Shown here piece by piece: positions 1 through 10,398 of a stretch of DNA of 64,000 nucleotides. Within the stretch, counting starts at the first letter, position 1. Each line of letters starts with the position of its first letter. The notes under the pieces were generated by a model, which searched no databases, was not told the DNA's origin, and saw only the letters and a program-made list of their open reading frames with translations. The DNA is from Salticus scenicus. Taxonomy: Eukaryota > Arthropoda > Arachnida > Araneae > Salticidae. The DNA lies in NCBI GenBank assembly GCA_963930645.1, contig OZ005659.1, positions 161,672,534 through 161,736,533 of the forward strand, in the 5' to 3' direction. Both the position numbers and the translations under genes were made by a program.

Positions 1-65
1 AGTTTAATCCTTCCTACTATATACTACTATTTTTTTTTCCCGATAAATACTATAAAGTAAATTAA

Positions 66-98
<33 letters not shown>

Positions 99-422
99 GA
101 TTTTATTAAATGATTTAATAAAAAAAAAAATGAAAAAAAAAAAAATGTTGTATTATAAAAATTATGCATAAACATTACTGTTATAAATACGTTTTTAAAT
201 TTAAAATTTAATATATCTATTTTTTTCTACTGCACTACCGTTTTTTTTTTCAATAAATATAATAAATCAAAAAGAGAAAATAAATATACGCAGACGTTAT
301 AAGATATGCAGACGATTACAATGAAAATAATAAATTTATGAAAAATGAAACATAGAAGCCAATATTTAGAATCGAAAAAATAATTAATTAAACAAATTCA
401 AATTCGAAAAATCTCGATGAGG

Positions 423-544
423 TGCACACCTACGGGGTCCAAGGTATCCACTTGCCAAGTTTTGGAGCTCTGCGATCAGTGGTGTGAGCACCAGAGAGCA
501 GACAGACACGCACACACACAGACACTTTTCTTTATTTATATAGA
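423..544 (-). mobile_element. Helitron-like 5' terminus, partial
   Basis: Read on the minus strand, this segment begins TCTATATAAATAAAG directly after an A, then has a GTCTGTGTGTG-type microsatellite. Three other places in the window show the same A^TCT(A/T)AT start (43674, 44833, 55475). Helitrons begin with TC and insert between A and T. The remainder would run toward the left edge, and no 3' end is visible. It could instead be the tail of another repeat class. Confidence 0.45.
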
Positions 545-699
545 TTACTTAAACATACACTACTAGGTAGAGTTCATAGCACTACTATTAGACACTACTA
601 TATAGTATTAACATACACTACTAGATAGTTCTATGAAACAACATGAATTATTAAATTATTCTTCATTTGTGAGAAATCTGAAGGAAATCACTTATAATA

Positions 700-1460
700 C
701 ACTGTCCGACATAGAAAATGCGACACCAAGAAGGAATGCAAATATCGAAATGATATTTATTGGGCACATACATTAGAACAGGAAGAACAATTGCTGAAAT
801 TTTCAGGAAATTTGGAGTAATATATTCTGCGAATATATTACACAAAGCAGCGACATCTAGGAGCAAAAACTGTACTTATCTGCCCAGGAATTGAATGGAA
901 CAGTGATTTGATGGCATGTTCGGATACAATACTTTATAAAGCTTCAACACAATGCCCCAGTTCATCGACCGCAGTTAGTGGTGAGTGGTGGCGCGCCAGT
1001 AGCTTTTCAACGATTAAACAGTCATTTACATTGGCGCGAGATCATGTGAACGCGCTGATCAGAGCAACATTTGAACCCATTCTATATCAAGGAAGGTTCG
1101 GACAATATGGAAAACTCGCGGTCGTGCATTGTCCTGCTCAAATGTTGCGCTACGGAGGCCTCGAATTCCGGGCAGAGCGACGTGCCTTAACTCGTCAGAA
1201 ATGTAATGACCGCTATTTACAGTGCAGGGAATACGAACAAGAGGTGATAGAAAAGTGTATCCGATGGAACTCCATACCATCACTGCAGGTGTTGGGCCAG
1301 TATGATGATTAGAATGCCAGGTGGCCATGTGCATTATTCACAATGCCGTTAAATACGGATGTAGCAATCTTAATGCTGTAAACTGGTTTGTGATTTGTCA
1401 GAAAAGCGATGTCACGCCATTCATGTACCCAAGTTCGTCGTTGATCACAATTTAAATATA
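700..1460 (-). pseudogene. Tc1-like transposase remnant, copy 1 (minus)
   Basis: This is a decayed DDE transposase of the Tc1/mariner superfamily, which cuts and pastes its own element at TA sites. The longest open stretch (1334 to 1059) carries VMVWSSIGY and the block FEQDNARP that holds the second catalytic D. Upstream, near 1440-1390, another frame reads RRTWVHEWRDIAF, matching the region before the first catalytic D. Downstream, 1050-880 reads VEKLLARHHSPLTAVDEL and HAIKSLFHSIPG, the usual C-terminus. Stops and frameshifts separate the blocks, and the N-terminal DNA-binding domain is missing. The outer edge near 700 (CACTGTCCGACA) resembles an element end. The plus-strand open frame at 908-1312 is only the antisense shadow of this pseudogene. 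Confidence 0.85.
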
Positions 1461-2108
1461 TTGCCCATATTGCAGCTTTAGGGGATCACTGAAGTTTTCG
1501 TTGCCGCATAGTGGGTCACTACCTGGGGTGGTGGCATGTGATACCATTGGATAAACGTCCCTATCACCTCTTGTTTGCTTTTCCGGCACTCTGAACAGCG
1601 GCCATTACATTTCTGATGTGTTAAGGTCCGTCGCTCTGTCCGATATTCGAGGCATCTACAGAATAACATGTAAGGAGAACAATGCGCAACCGCAAGTTTT
1701 CCGTATAGTGTGGCTTCCTTGATACAGAATGTGTTCGACGTTGGTCTGGCAAGCGCTTTCTCCTGTTCTTGCGCCAACGAAAATCATTGTTTAATTGTTG
1801 AAAAGCGACTGACGAGCCACCACTCATGAGTAACTGCGGTCTATGAACTGGGGCATCGTGCTGAAGCTTTATGAAGTATTTTATTCGAATATGCCATCCA
1901 ATCTTTGTTCCATTCAATTTCTAGCAGATAAGTACAGTTATTGCTCCAAGAGGTCACTGCTTTTTGAACAGTTTTCTTAGAATTTATTACTCCAAATTTC
2001 CTGAAAATTTGATCAGTTGTTCTTCATGCTCTAATGTATGTCCGAATAAATATTATGTTCATATTTACATTACTTCTTGGTGTTGCATTTTCTGTCAGGC
2101 TATGTGTA
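1461..2108 (+). pseudogene. Tc1-like transposase remnant, copy 2 (plus)
   Basis: This is a second, more decayed copy of the same Tc1-like transposase, facing the first. In changing plus-strand frames it reads SPLVCFSGTLNSGHYISDVL (about 1575-1630), then KENNAQPQVFRIV, the degraded QDNARPH block whose key D is N here. From 1795 it gives VEKRLTSHHS and ELGHRAEAL of the C-terminus. The 3' flank to about 2108 matches the outer flank of copy 1 in reverse complement, including the ACACCAAGAAG and TTTTCAGGAAATTTGG stretches. It cannot be functional. The minus-strand open frames at 1478-1917 are shadows. Confidence 0.8.
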
Positions 2109-2109
2109 A

Positions 2110-3127
2110 ATAACGAAAAATTAATTGCGTAAATATCAAAAGTTAATAGCAGAAAATTAAATTAGTGAATTAGTAAACATAACTGTTTTGTTAATAATTA
2201 AAAAATATAAACATGATCACATGTATACATATTCCCTGATTAATTTCCTCTTTCACTAATTCGTTTTATACTTAGAGAAGTTTTTCTAATCTACTTTATT
2301 TAGCATTTTCGTTTCTTTTCTCAAGAGACAGTTAATTAAAGAATGTTATTCAATGCAATTAGAATATGTTTCTGATCTTTTGGAAATCAAAACTTTTGTG
2401 AGATTTTCAAAGGTAAATTTTCTATTGCATTTGGAATTAGTTTATTCAAATATCCGATATTTTAAATAGATTACAAGAAAAGCACTTAAAAGCAGTAATT
2501 AAGCATGGATATAAATCTTTCAAAATAAGTAGCACCGAAACATTACTTTAGATGTTTTAGAGAAATATAAAATTTTCAAAAAATAGTTGGTTCATACCTT
2601 TTGAAAGATTTGATTTATTAAAGGATAGGGAAAAATTGTATTGCAACAGGAATGTTCTTTAACCTTCTGACGGCCGCTGTTGGATATATCCAGTCACCGA
2701 GCTGTTCTTTTTTTCACATTACACTTGTAATATAAAATTTTATTATTATAAATTTCTAGCTTGTTTTCCTAGTTTAAAGGTCTTAAATAATAGTCATAAG
2801 AATATTAAAAATTTGCATAGTTAGATTTTTAATCTCAAGCTGAAACAAGCATTACGTTAGTACATTTAAGAAACTGTGCAACGAAAACAACATTACAATT
2901 CTGCCCTTTTCAAAGGCTGTCAAATGGCTATAGAAAAACTTTTAAATTGTGATAAACATGCATAATGAAGGATACCGTTAATATTCTATACAAACTGCTT
3001 CATTATCCGTTCTGTTTTCTTTTTAAATGAAGGTTTCATTTCCAGCTCACTGATTTTTGTGAAAAGCCTATTTTAAGATCATTGATTATTATCACGGATA
3101 TGTTTTCATACCAAAAATTTTTCTAAG
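2110..3127. other. AT-rich DNA without recognisable genes
   Basis: There is no supported coding region, RNA gene or repeat boundary here. A short GC-richer patch lies near 2661-2700 (tctgacggccgctg) and is not recognised. Confidence 0.6.
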
Positions 3128-3129
3128 TA

Positions 3130-3342
3130 CAGTCGGTAACAAAAGTGTCCGAACACTAGCAAAAATTCCTATGTAATAACAGTACACTTCATTCGGTTTT
3201 GTTAAATAAAACCTTGTCAAATCATGTTCTTACACTGACTAAGAACAGGATTCGACAAGGATTTATTTAACAAAACCGTATGACGTGTATTTTTTTTACA
3301 TAGAAATCTTTGCTAGTGTTCGGACACTTTTGTTACCGACTG
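3130..3342. mobile_element. 213-bp Tc1/mariner-type MITE with TA duplication
   Basis: Near-perfect inverted arms start CAGTCGGTAACAAAAGTG and end in its reverse complement. They extend inward for most of the element (gtgtccgaacactagcaaa, then facing tttgttaaataaa blocks). It is flanked by TA at 3128-3129 and 3343-3344. Length, TIRs and TA duplication fit a non-autonomous Tc1/mariner derivative. It has no coding capacity. Confidence 0.85.
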
Positions 3343-3765
3343 TAGTTGCTTGAAAAGTTTGAAAATATTCAGGGTTGAAAGTTTTCAGGAACTACATCTG
3401 AATTCAGGACTTTCAAAAAATTTTCTGTCTCTGAATTTCATGTTAAGTTATTTTATTTTTATTAAAAAAAAAAAATGTTTTGAAATTTAATTTACCTTAT
3501 GATCTATTGAAAAATCTCCACATGTTACTTTTTATAAAAATATAGATAGATAATATTATAAATAGTCATATGATATACCATTAATTAATCTCCCATACCA
3601 TTCAATTCTGCATGTATCTAGCAGTTTTCAGGGTTTTTGCGTGTTAAGTAGTTTCATTCTTGAATAACTCTCATTATTATTATTATTATTATTATTATGT
3701 GAGAAGATAAAAACAATTATTCAAATAAAAAAAAAAATTTAACATACCATGTTTTTAAGATGGAC

Positions 3766-4310
3766 TTAAAAGTATAAAATAATTTCTCCTAAGACTCTGC
3801 AGATATGGAGCTCCATAGAGATTCTCCTGATAATTTTTAATTGTGAATTTTTAATAGCTTTAAAAATATTTGTAAGACTTAAAACGATAAACATGGGGTC
3901 CATACAATAGATATTAGTATAGAATGATACAATATTTTTAGATACATCACTCAATACATCCTTAACAATATCTGCTCCTGTTACTGTATCACGAGGAGGA
4001 GGATTTTGATCAAAACAACAAAAATTGTCATTTTTATTCATATTCTGTTCTCTAGGCATATGATATTCAATGGGTCTCGTATCTCAAAATAACTCATAAC
4101 TAACATCAAAATCTTCACTATTAACATGCTTAGGAAAGTTTTCATTCCCCTTTCGAGTCTTTTCCTCCCTAATTTCTCTATTATGTCGTAATTGATTTAT
4201 ATGACGACGCTTACACATTACTCCGTCACTTGTTTTAACTAAAATCCAACGACTACTTAAAAATTTTATAATTTTACCTGACATCCACTTTTCCCCTCTT
4301 CGGAAGTTTT
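3766..4310 (-). pseudogene. gypsy integrase C-terminal tail
   Basis: Reading from 4310 down, the frame gives NFRRGEKWMSGKII, then WILVKTSDGV and KRRHINQLRHN. This is the small C-terminal domain after the integrase core in many Ty3/gypsy elements, often ending in a basic RRHxxQLR block. It runs to a stop at 4084. The next open stretch (4059-3766) has a proline patch (QNPPPRDTVTG) and no known domain; it may be the degraded polyprotein end. Immediately upstream lies RT sequence, so RNase H and the zinc-binding and catalytic integrase domains have been deleted. Confidence 0.7.
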
Positions 4311-4329
4311 TTTTTTTTTTTAATAAAAG

Positions 4330-4555
4330 CCGATTCGTTTAGTTCGTATTTGTCAAGAGTAATAGCGGATACTTCTTCAGAAACAGGTTGAATACCATCT
4401 TTTGAAATCTTATGAGTATCAAACTTCAGATAACATGAATTTAAACTTATCTTTATTTAATTTAATACCATGTTCAGAAACGCATTTCAGAATACACATG
4501 ACTCTTTCCATGTGTTCTTGTTTCGATTTAGCACTAATTATAACATCATCAAAAA
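4330..4555 (-). pseudogene. gypsy reverse transcriptase, second half of palm
   Basis: On the minus strand the sequence begins at the catalytic aspartates as DDVIISAKSKQEHMERV. It continues through EHGIKLNKDKFKFMLSEV and, after a stop and one frame change, YSHKISKDGIQPV. This is the region following the YxDD box of Ty3/gypsy RTs; the residues before DD are lost in a poly(T/A) tract at the insertion breakpoint. It should join directly to the RT fragment ending at 5638. The plus-strand frame at 4402-4602 is an antisense shadow. Confidence 0.8.
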
Positions 4556-4606
4556 AAAAAAAAAAAAAAAAAAAACACCATCATAATATATATATTTTTT
4601 AAAATA

Positions 4607-4858
4607 TTAGTACGATAGGACTATTTCTTTCAATCTGGCATTTTGCGTCGTTACCAATTTATAGTGTTCCACTTCAAAAATGCCTTCCAATATTCAGTTC
4701 CACCATTTAATTTCTTCCTCTATCTTAAAGTTTTTTGTGAAATCCGTAAAAACCTCTATATGTATCTTTTTCTCTTCCCATCGGTGAGGATCGAACGCAC
4801 AACCTTCGGGTGCGAAGCTCTGTACTCTTACCACACAGCCAACGGTTCTTGGCTAAAT
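4607..4858 (-). repeat. tRNA-headed SINE-like unit 1
   Basis: On the minus strand the head (4858-4783) reads like a tRNA. It has a D-arm/A-box region TGGCTGTGTGGTAAGAG, a CTTCG-CACC-CGAAG hairpin in the anticodon-arm position, and a B-box/T-arm GCGTTCGATCC. A tail to about 4607 contains atttttgaagtggaacac and aaatagtcctatcg. The same head and tail recur in the next unit. A functional tRNA is unlikely because no acceptor stem closes. Confidence 0.65.
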
Positions 4859-4898
4859 ATTTCTGAACATTTAGATTAGTGTTTTCAAGTATTTTTAG

Positions 4899-5246
4899 TA
4901 AGACAAAACTATTTCTTTTAATCTGCTATTTTGCGTAGTTACCAATTTATAGTGTTCCACTTCAAAAATGCCTGCTAATATCCAGTTTTATTATTTAATT
5001 CTCCAATACTCTTACTCTATCTCTATTTTCGCTCTTTTTCAAATGCTCTAATATTCTCTCTCTAATTTTACTATTTAATTCTCTAATTTAAACTAACGCT
5101 ATCTTAAAATATTTTGTGAAATCTGTAAAAACATTTATAGATATATATATATATATTCAACTTACCGTCAGTGAGGCTCGAACTCACAGTCTTCGGGTTC
5201 GTATTTCTATTCTCTGACCACATAGCCAACGGGTCTTGGCTGAATG
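4899..5246 (-). repeat. tRNA-headed SINE-like unit 2
   Basis: This is a second copy in the same orientation. The head (5246-5170) has TGGCTATGTGGTCAGAG as A-box region and GAGTTCGAGCC as B-box. The tail (about 4990-4905) matches unit 1 over about 80 bp. The middle is longer than in unit 1 because of a ctctaa-rich stretch and a (TA)n run at 5139-5157. RNA polymerase III boxes and co-oriented repetition support a tRNA-derived SINE family. Confidence 0.65.
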
Positions 5247-5637
5247 TCAATGGATTATATTAGTTAATCTGTGATGTATTTTGAGTATAATTTAAATATC
5301 GAATAATCAGTTTGTATTTTTTTTTCTTTTTAATATATATATATATATATATTTTTTTTTTGTAGAAATTGACACTGTTAATTATTAAAAATGAATGCGA
5401 AATTGTTTTTAATATTATTTTAAAAATTAAAATATTTAGTAAATAAGAATTGAGCAATTAGGGGAAGATACATACAATCAATGCATTCAAATTCCAATAG
5501 TTTATTTGGAATTAAAAATCAATATACTACTTAAATATGTGTTAGGGAATTTTACTGAACGCCCTCTATTATAATACTTTTTTTAAAAGGGCGTTAAAGC
5601 ACAAATATCACTTGTCCTGTCGTACTAAATTAAATTA

Positions 5638-6440
5638 TGTCATAGACAGAATTTCCTCCATAGTCTTGTTTTCAATTTTCCGTTGAAATAAACCTGGTGC
5701 AAATTTTGCCCCAAAAGGTAATCTTGATACATTATATAAACCTCTATGAGTATTAGTGGTTAACAATTTATTAGTTTCTATATCTACTGTTTGCTGTAAG
5801 TACGCATCTTTAAGATCAAATATAGTAAAGAAAAAAAAAATAGCACCCGACAGTTTAGCAAACAAATCTTCAATCTTAGGTAGAGAGAAATTATTATCCT
5901 CTGTATGTATATTTACTGTTGAGCGCTAGTCACCACAAATTGATAGAGAGCCATTAGCTTTAGGAACGATTACAATAGGATTGGCCCACTCTGAATGATA
6001 TACAGGAATTAATATTTTCTCATTCGTTAATCGATCTAATTCTATATCAACAGCTATTCTCAAAGCAAAGGGGACTGTCCGAGCCCTTAAAAACACTGGT
6101 TTTGCATCTTTCTTTAATTTTACTGATACCAGTGGTCCTTTAATGGTACCAATAAAGTCATTAAATACTTCTGGTAATTTATTTTTAAAGCATCTTTAGA
6201 CAAATTATTCACCATATTAATGCTAGCCCAAAATAATTTAGATGCTTGTAACCTCGTTTTCCTGTTTAGACTCGTGCCTTCCTATTTAATAACTAATAAT
6301 TTCAAATTAGGAATACAAATATTCTCAACCGTTACATTTACTAGCAGTTCTCCTAATACAGTTAAACTTTGTTTAGTGTAGGTATGTAATTTTATAGAAG
6401 GTTTAATTAAGTTTACCTTACCTGAGAACAAGGTATCCGC
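5638..6440 (-). pseudogene. gypsy protease-RT linker and first half of reverse transcriptase
   Basis: From about 6180 down the minus strand reads KKDAKPVFLRARTVPFALR and LTNEKILIPVYHSEWANPIV. It continues through IVPKANGSLSICGD, an in-frame stop where Y is usual, then STVNIHTEDNNFSLPKIEDL. It then reads FDLKDAYLQQTVD and HRGLYNVSRLPFGAKFAPGL. These are RT fingers and palm blocks, with FDLKDAY holding the first catalytic D. A 12-base poly(A) at 5829-5840 distorts the frame. The reading ends at MEEILSM (5638), exactly at the insert boundary. 6440-6200 is the degraded protease-RT linker. Confidence 0.85.
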
Positions 6441-7009
6441 GGTTTATTTACTTACTACTGAGTAAGCGGCACCAGTATCGACATCGAATAACACTGGTGT
6501 CTTATTGATATACACCATTTTAGTAAAACTTTCAATTTTGTGACTATTTGACGTATAGTTTAAAGAATGTTCTTGAATAGCTTTAATTTTATTGTCCATT
6601 CTGAATTTATCGCACGATTTACTGTCTCTGGTATTGTAGCTGTTCTTAAGAAAATTGGAGGACTTTCTAAGGCCGCAGGCCTGGATACGTCCAACTTTGT
6701 GACATGAGAAGCATTCCGACAATTCAAACGGACAATTATTCATATTATGTTGTTTTAGGCATCGAAAACAGGCTTTAAATGGACTCTGCTGGGCGCTTTT
6801 CTTCAAATTAATCACATTATTCTTCTTTACAGGAAATGATTTTGTATCTTATTTACTTGAAATTTGTTCTCTAAAGACTTTACTCTAGCCGTCGCTGATT
6901 CAAAGGATAAGACAATATCCACAGCCATGGATAATGTTAACTTCCTGGTATCCAAATGCTTTTTCTGAATCCTGTCATCTTGTATACCGAAGACGAATTG
7001 CGGCTGTAT
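6441..7009 (-). pseudogene. gypsy gag C-terminus, zinc knuckles and protease start
   Basis: The minus strand shows FVFGIQDDRIQK (about 6995-6960), then, with frameshifts, a SMAVDIV/SFESA-like block. The open stretch 6815-6444 has a nucleocapsid-type zinc-binding region (CFRCLKQHNMNNCPF, then CFSCHKVG with the final Cys/His spacing disturbed). It ends in VLFDVDTGAAYSVVSK, the aspartic protease active site (DTGA). The frame closes just after the protease motif. This is the usual gag-protease order of Ty3/gypsy elements. Confidence 0.85.
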
Positions 7010-7294
7010 TCACAAATAACTTCAACTCCCGGTTAAACACAAAACATGAAAAGTACATAAATACACTGTGTAACTTTCCAGTAAAATTTGTCCCGTTGCT
7101 TCTGCCCTCTAGCGGCATTGTTACTTTCAGCTTTTTCAGAAGAAAATAACCAATCAAAGATTATATGAAATCTTTGAAGCTAGATGGCAGAAGAAGCCAG
7201 CCAAATTTTATTGAAAAGCTGCACCCTTCTTTTAGATGCTTTTCAAGTTTTTGCATTAAACCGGGAGTTGAAGTTAATGTTGAATACCACTGTG
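7010..7294. mobile_element. Foldback insertion within gag
   Basis: Arms of about 100 bp (7010-7113 and 7178-7294) are inverted copies of each other, with indels. Both contain aacttcaactcccggttta near the ends and gcagaagcaac/gcagaagaagcc near the middle, around a 64-bp spacer. The minus-strand gag reading is interrupted after a degraded LRDR block (about 7312) and resumes with FVFGIQDD at 6998, so the foldback lies inside the gene. The open frames at 6934-7407 run through it and are not genes. Confidence 0.6.
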
Positions 7295-7745
7295 AATCTC
7301 TCAGACGATCTTACATTCTTTCTCCGAAATTACAGAATTATGAGAATAGATCCTTTATAAAATCAGAAATTGATTCACTGAGACGTCTAGTTCTTTTTGA
7401 AACTTAAATTATTTCACAATTTCACTTGGTGCTGGGGCAAAATATTCATTTGCTTTGGCTAAGAAATCTCCATAAAAAATCTTTTTCAAAGTTCTTGGCA
7501 CGAGCAAATCTCGTAAAATTGAAAAAGGTTTTGTCCCACACGTACCTAAGTATATATATATTGTTTTCATCAACGATTTCATTTGATTAAAAAAAAAAAA
7601 AAAAAAAAAAATACACTTTCCAGATAATATTCCATGGAATTTCACTATCCAGAGAAAACGGCTCGATTCTTCCCACGTTCAGATTCAACCGGTGCAAGGA
7701 TGCAGTTGCGTTTTCGGTTTCAGATTCATTAGGCAATGTAGAAAC
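7295..7745 (-). pseudogene. gypsy gag, N-terminal and capsid part
   Basis: The minus strand reads NESETENATASLHRLNLNVG, then RIEPFSLDSEIPWNI. After a poly(T) tract (7589-7611) it gives LGTCGTKPFSILRDLLVP and NEYFAPAPSEIVK. These match the order in arthropod gypsy gags: an N-terminal IExF block, an LxxxxGxxxxxLRDLL capsid block and a HFxPxPSxIV block. Further down, RTRRLSESISDFIKDL (about 7390-7345) continues it. No start codon was assigned, and the reading is broken by the homopolymer and an extra base after IVK. Confidence 0.8.
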
Positions 7746-8111
7746 AGAAACTATCTTCTTTTCGTATTTATAGAGTTATTTACCTCGCCGCAACTATTTT
7801 ATATTCAATACAGTGTTCGGAGAGTATGTCATATGTAATCATCATTCTAACGAATGAAGCTGCTTTCACTAACAAAACATTTGTTACATATATTTACATA
7901 GCGGCATATCAGCCTGCTCAAGGACATTATATACACTCATATATTCAGAAACGCGTAGAGTTCAGTTCTGCCGCTGATCACGTGATATCGTTATCTAGGC
8001 AACTGTTCTGTTTGCTATGGACTCGTAGCACCATCTTATTGATATATCACAAAATCTTAGATATTTTCAACGAAAGAAGGAATTTAGGATTGCAATTTGT
8101 TATTTGCAGAT

Positions 8112-8114
<3 letters not shown>

Positions 8115-8156
<42 letters not shown>

Positions 8157-8240
8157 GGAAAATCTATTTTCTTACTGGTAATTTCTTATGGTTACAATTT
8201 TTTTATGTATACACACACACATATATATATATATTGTGAA
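8115..8240. repeat. Poly(T) of about 36 and a (CA/TA)n tract
   Basis: A T-run spans 8115-8150 and an acacacacacatatatatata stretch lies at 8210-8234. The open frames over this interval, including one of 137 codons from 7826, are homopolymer read-through. Confidence 0.85.
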
Positions 8241-10359
8241 TAATGAAATAATGTCGTCTTTGTATAACCGACTGCATTTCTTTTTGTCGTTAAATGGTAT
8301 AAATACCTCGGATATACTTAAAAAAAAATATTTTAAAGTCAAATTTAAAGTCAATTATGACAGTGACTTCTAATTTCGCATTGATGATTTTTTAAGAATA
8401 GAGAATCAAGCATTTCTATGACACATTGTATATTTCTAATTATGGGAAGAAAAAAGTTCATAACCTAAAATTCTCTTGGAGAATCGAATACATTTTATCC
8501 TTCGTTATTTCCAGAGGTAAGTAGGAGATAATTAAAAATTTAAGCTGTAGGAGATTTCTTCAAAATAGAATAATAATAATAACAAGCCTTTTTTTCTTTT
8601 CAGATATTTTCAAATTTGTAAAATTATTACTTGACAGTACATTAGAAATATATATTATATTATATTATATATATTTATTTTATATATTATTTATTTACTT
8701 ATTTAATTTATATATATTTATTTTGTATTCGGATATATTTCTGATATCAATCTCCTATAGCGCTGAAGGTCTTAGTTGTCACCTTTTCATTGCATCTGAA
8801 TTGCACGATTTCTTGTTAGTCAGTTTTGATCAATTGATTAGTAGACTTTTTTTAGTCCATTCAGTGATATGATTCGACTCAATGCAATATATGCTTGTCG
8901 TTCTAAAATTGCGGAAAAACCATTAAGTTATATTTGTAACTTTCCTTCTTTAAAAATTATCAGCAAAAAACTATTGTTGCCTTTATCTAATATTGCATTT
9001 AAGCGCACTGATTTTACGTCTTAAATTTTGTTAGAATATTTTGCTTTAATTTTTTCCGAAGAGGCTTTGGTCTTGTGTATAGGCAATCGGCGTACTCACA
9101 GGTGTAGGTTTTCTGTAACGTTACAAAGCTCCGCTATTGTTTAAATCTTTTATTATCGTGTAGGAATTAATTATCATTTGTAATGAAATATTTTGACACA
9201 TTTAGATTTTTCTGTATCAATTTAACAATAACATGTTGAGAGAAATTCTTATGGAAATAAAAATCTTAACCTGGAAGTAAAAATCTGCAGAAACTTGCTA
9301 TCATGATTCTTTCGGAAACTTCATTTTCAGAAATGGGATCAGTAAACATATTGACTTAATTTTCTTTTTATTAAGATTAGTGTCATTGATATGTAACCAT
9401 AACTTACAAAGTTTTGGTTGTAATTTGGGATATTCTTCTGCTTACCTAATTTAGAAATGTTGGTGAAACTTGCTAAATAAAATAGAAAGCCCTTCAGATC
9501 TTTCTTTTTTAGTATGAATTAATTACGATTTGTTCTGAAAATTTTTTATTCGTTTCGATTTTATTTATCTATGAAATGAAAATACGTTAAGAGAAAATTT
9601 ACATTTGAAAATATATGTTTGTAAGTTACATTTTGGACATAAATTATAGCTTTTGATTGTAATCTCGCATATTATTCTGTTTTTCTAGTCTAGAAATGAT
9701 GGAAAACTTTGCAAAATGATATAGAAAGTGCAGCAAGTTTCTTTTTTATGCATATAATTCTTCATTTAGAATTTGTTAACTTATTCAATGGATATATAGT
9801 ACAAATCTGCAAGTATTTTTTAATGTAGTCGAATATAGTGACAATTTAAAGTGTGGACATTATGTGTTAACAGTTAGTTGAAAATTGGTTTATGATAACT
9901 TAAAAAAGTGATAAATCAAAAAATATATTTTAATTAATACTTAATAAAATGAATGTCATTACTTACTAAATTTACTGTTATTTTTTACTATTATTACTTA
10001 CTAAAAGCTAATTTTAAATATTAAAATTACATAATTTCTTAAAAGAAATAGTAATAATGTATTATAAAATCACAGGATTTATCATTTAATGTAAAAGATA
10101 AAATTACGAGAATATTAGAATTTTTTTATTAATGAGTAAGTACTTGAAATTACTTTCTAATAATCATATTATTTAAAATGTAATTAAACCCTATTAATAA
10201 GTATATATATGTATACACGTATAATCGATTTCAGTTAAGAGAAACTTCGTGTGTAAAAAATAAAAATAACTCTTTTTAAATGTTATTCGCATACAGTAAA
10301 ATAAGAAACATAGGAAAAATTCATAAATAAGCCCAAAAACCTTTTGAACTTATTATTTT

Positions 10360-10398
<39 letters not shown>

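Larger units (their letters stand above)
4605..5634. mobile_element. 1.03-kb insert in the gypsy RT, with short inverted ends
   Basis: This segment separates the two RT halves. Its ends are inverted: left TTAGTACGATAGGAC (from 4606) and right GTCCTGTCGTACTAAA (about 5616-5631), one mismatch over 15 bases. Inside are two SINE-like units, a (TA)n/poly(T) stretch at 5329-5362 and a hairpin at 5557-5592 (ACGCCCT facing AGGGCGT). Whether the inverted ends belong to a DNA transposon later colonised by SINEs, or to the SINEs themselves, cannot be decided here. Confidence 0.55.
3766..7745 (-). mobile_element. Ty3/gypsy LTR-retrotransposon relic, nested and internally deleted
   Basis: On the minus strand, in the order expected of a gypsy element, are gag (7745-6600), protease (about 6510-6440), reverse transcriptase (6200-5638 and 4555-4330) and the integrase C-terminal tail (4310-4084). 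RNase H and the integrase catalytic core are missing. The RT is split by a roughly 1.03-kb insert and gag by a foldback insert. Poly(A/T) expansions (5829-5840, 7589-7611, 4309-4322) also break frames. I could not identify a matching pair of LTRs in the flanks, so the outer limits are coding limits only. Confidence 0.85.

Noticed and set aside
908..1312. 134-codon plus-strand open frame
   Set aside because: It is the antisense of a recognisable Tc1 transposase; the protein blocks are on the minus strand.
4783..5246. Two tRNA genes
   Set aside because: A and B boxes are present but acceptor stems do not pair, and both heads continue into a shared tail; a SINE is the better explanation.
7760..8110. 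5' LTR and primer-binding site of the gypsy element
   Set aside because: A ttgcggcgagg stretch (minus strand, about 7787-7797) sits in a plausible place, but no matching LTR was found near 3.4-3.8 kb.
7826..8239. 137-codon plus-strand frame
   Set aside because: The phenylalanine run comes from a 36-base T-tract, and the rest has no domain. The interval lies where the gypsy 5' leader or LTR should be.
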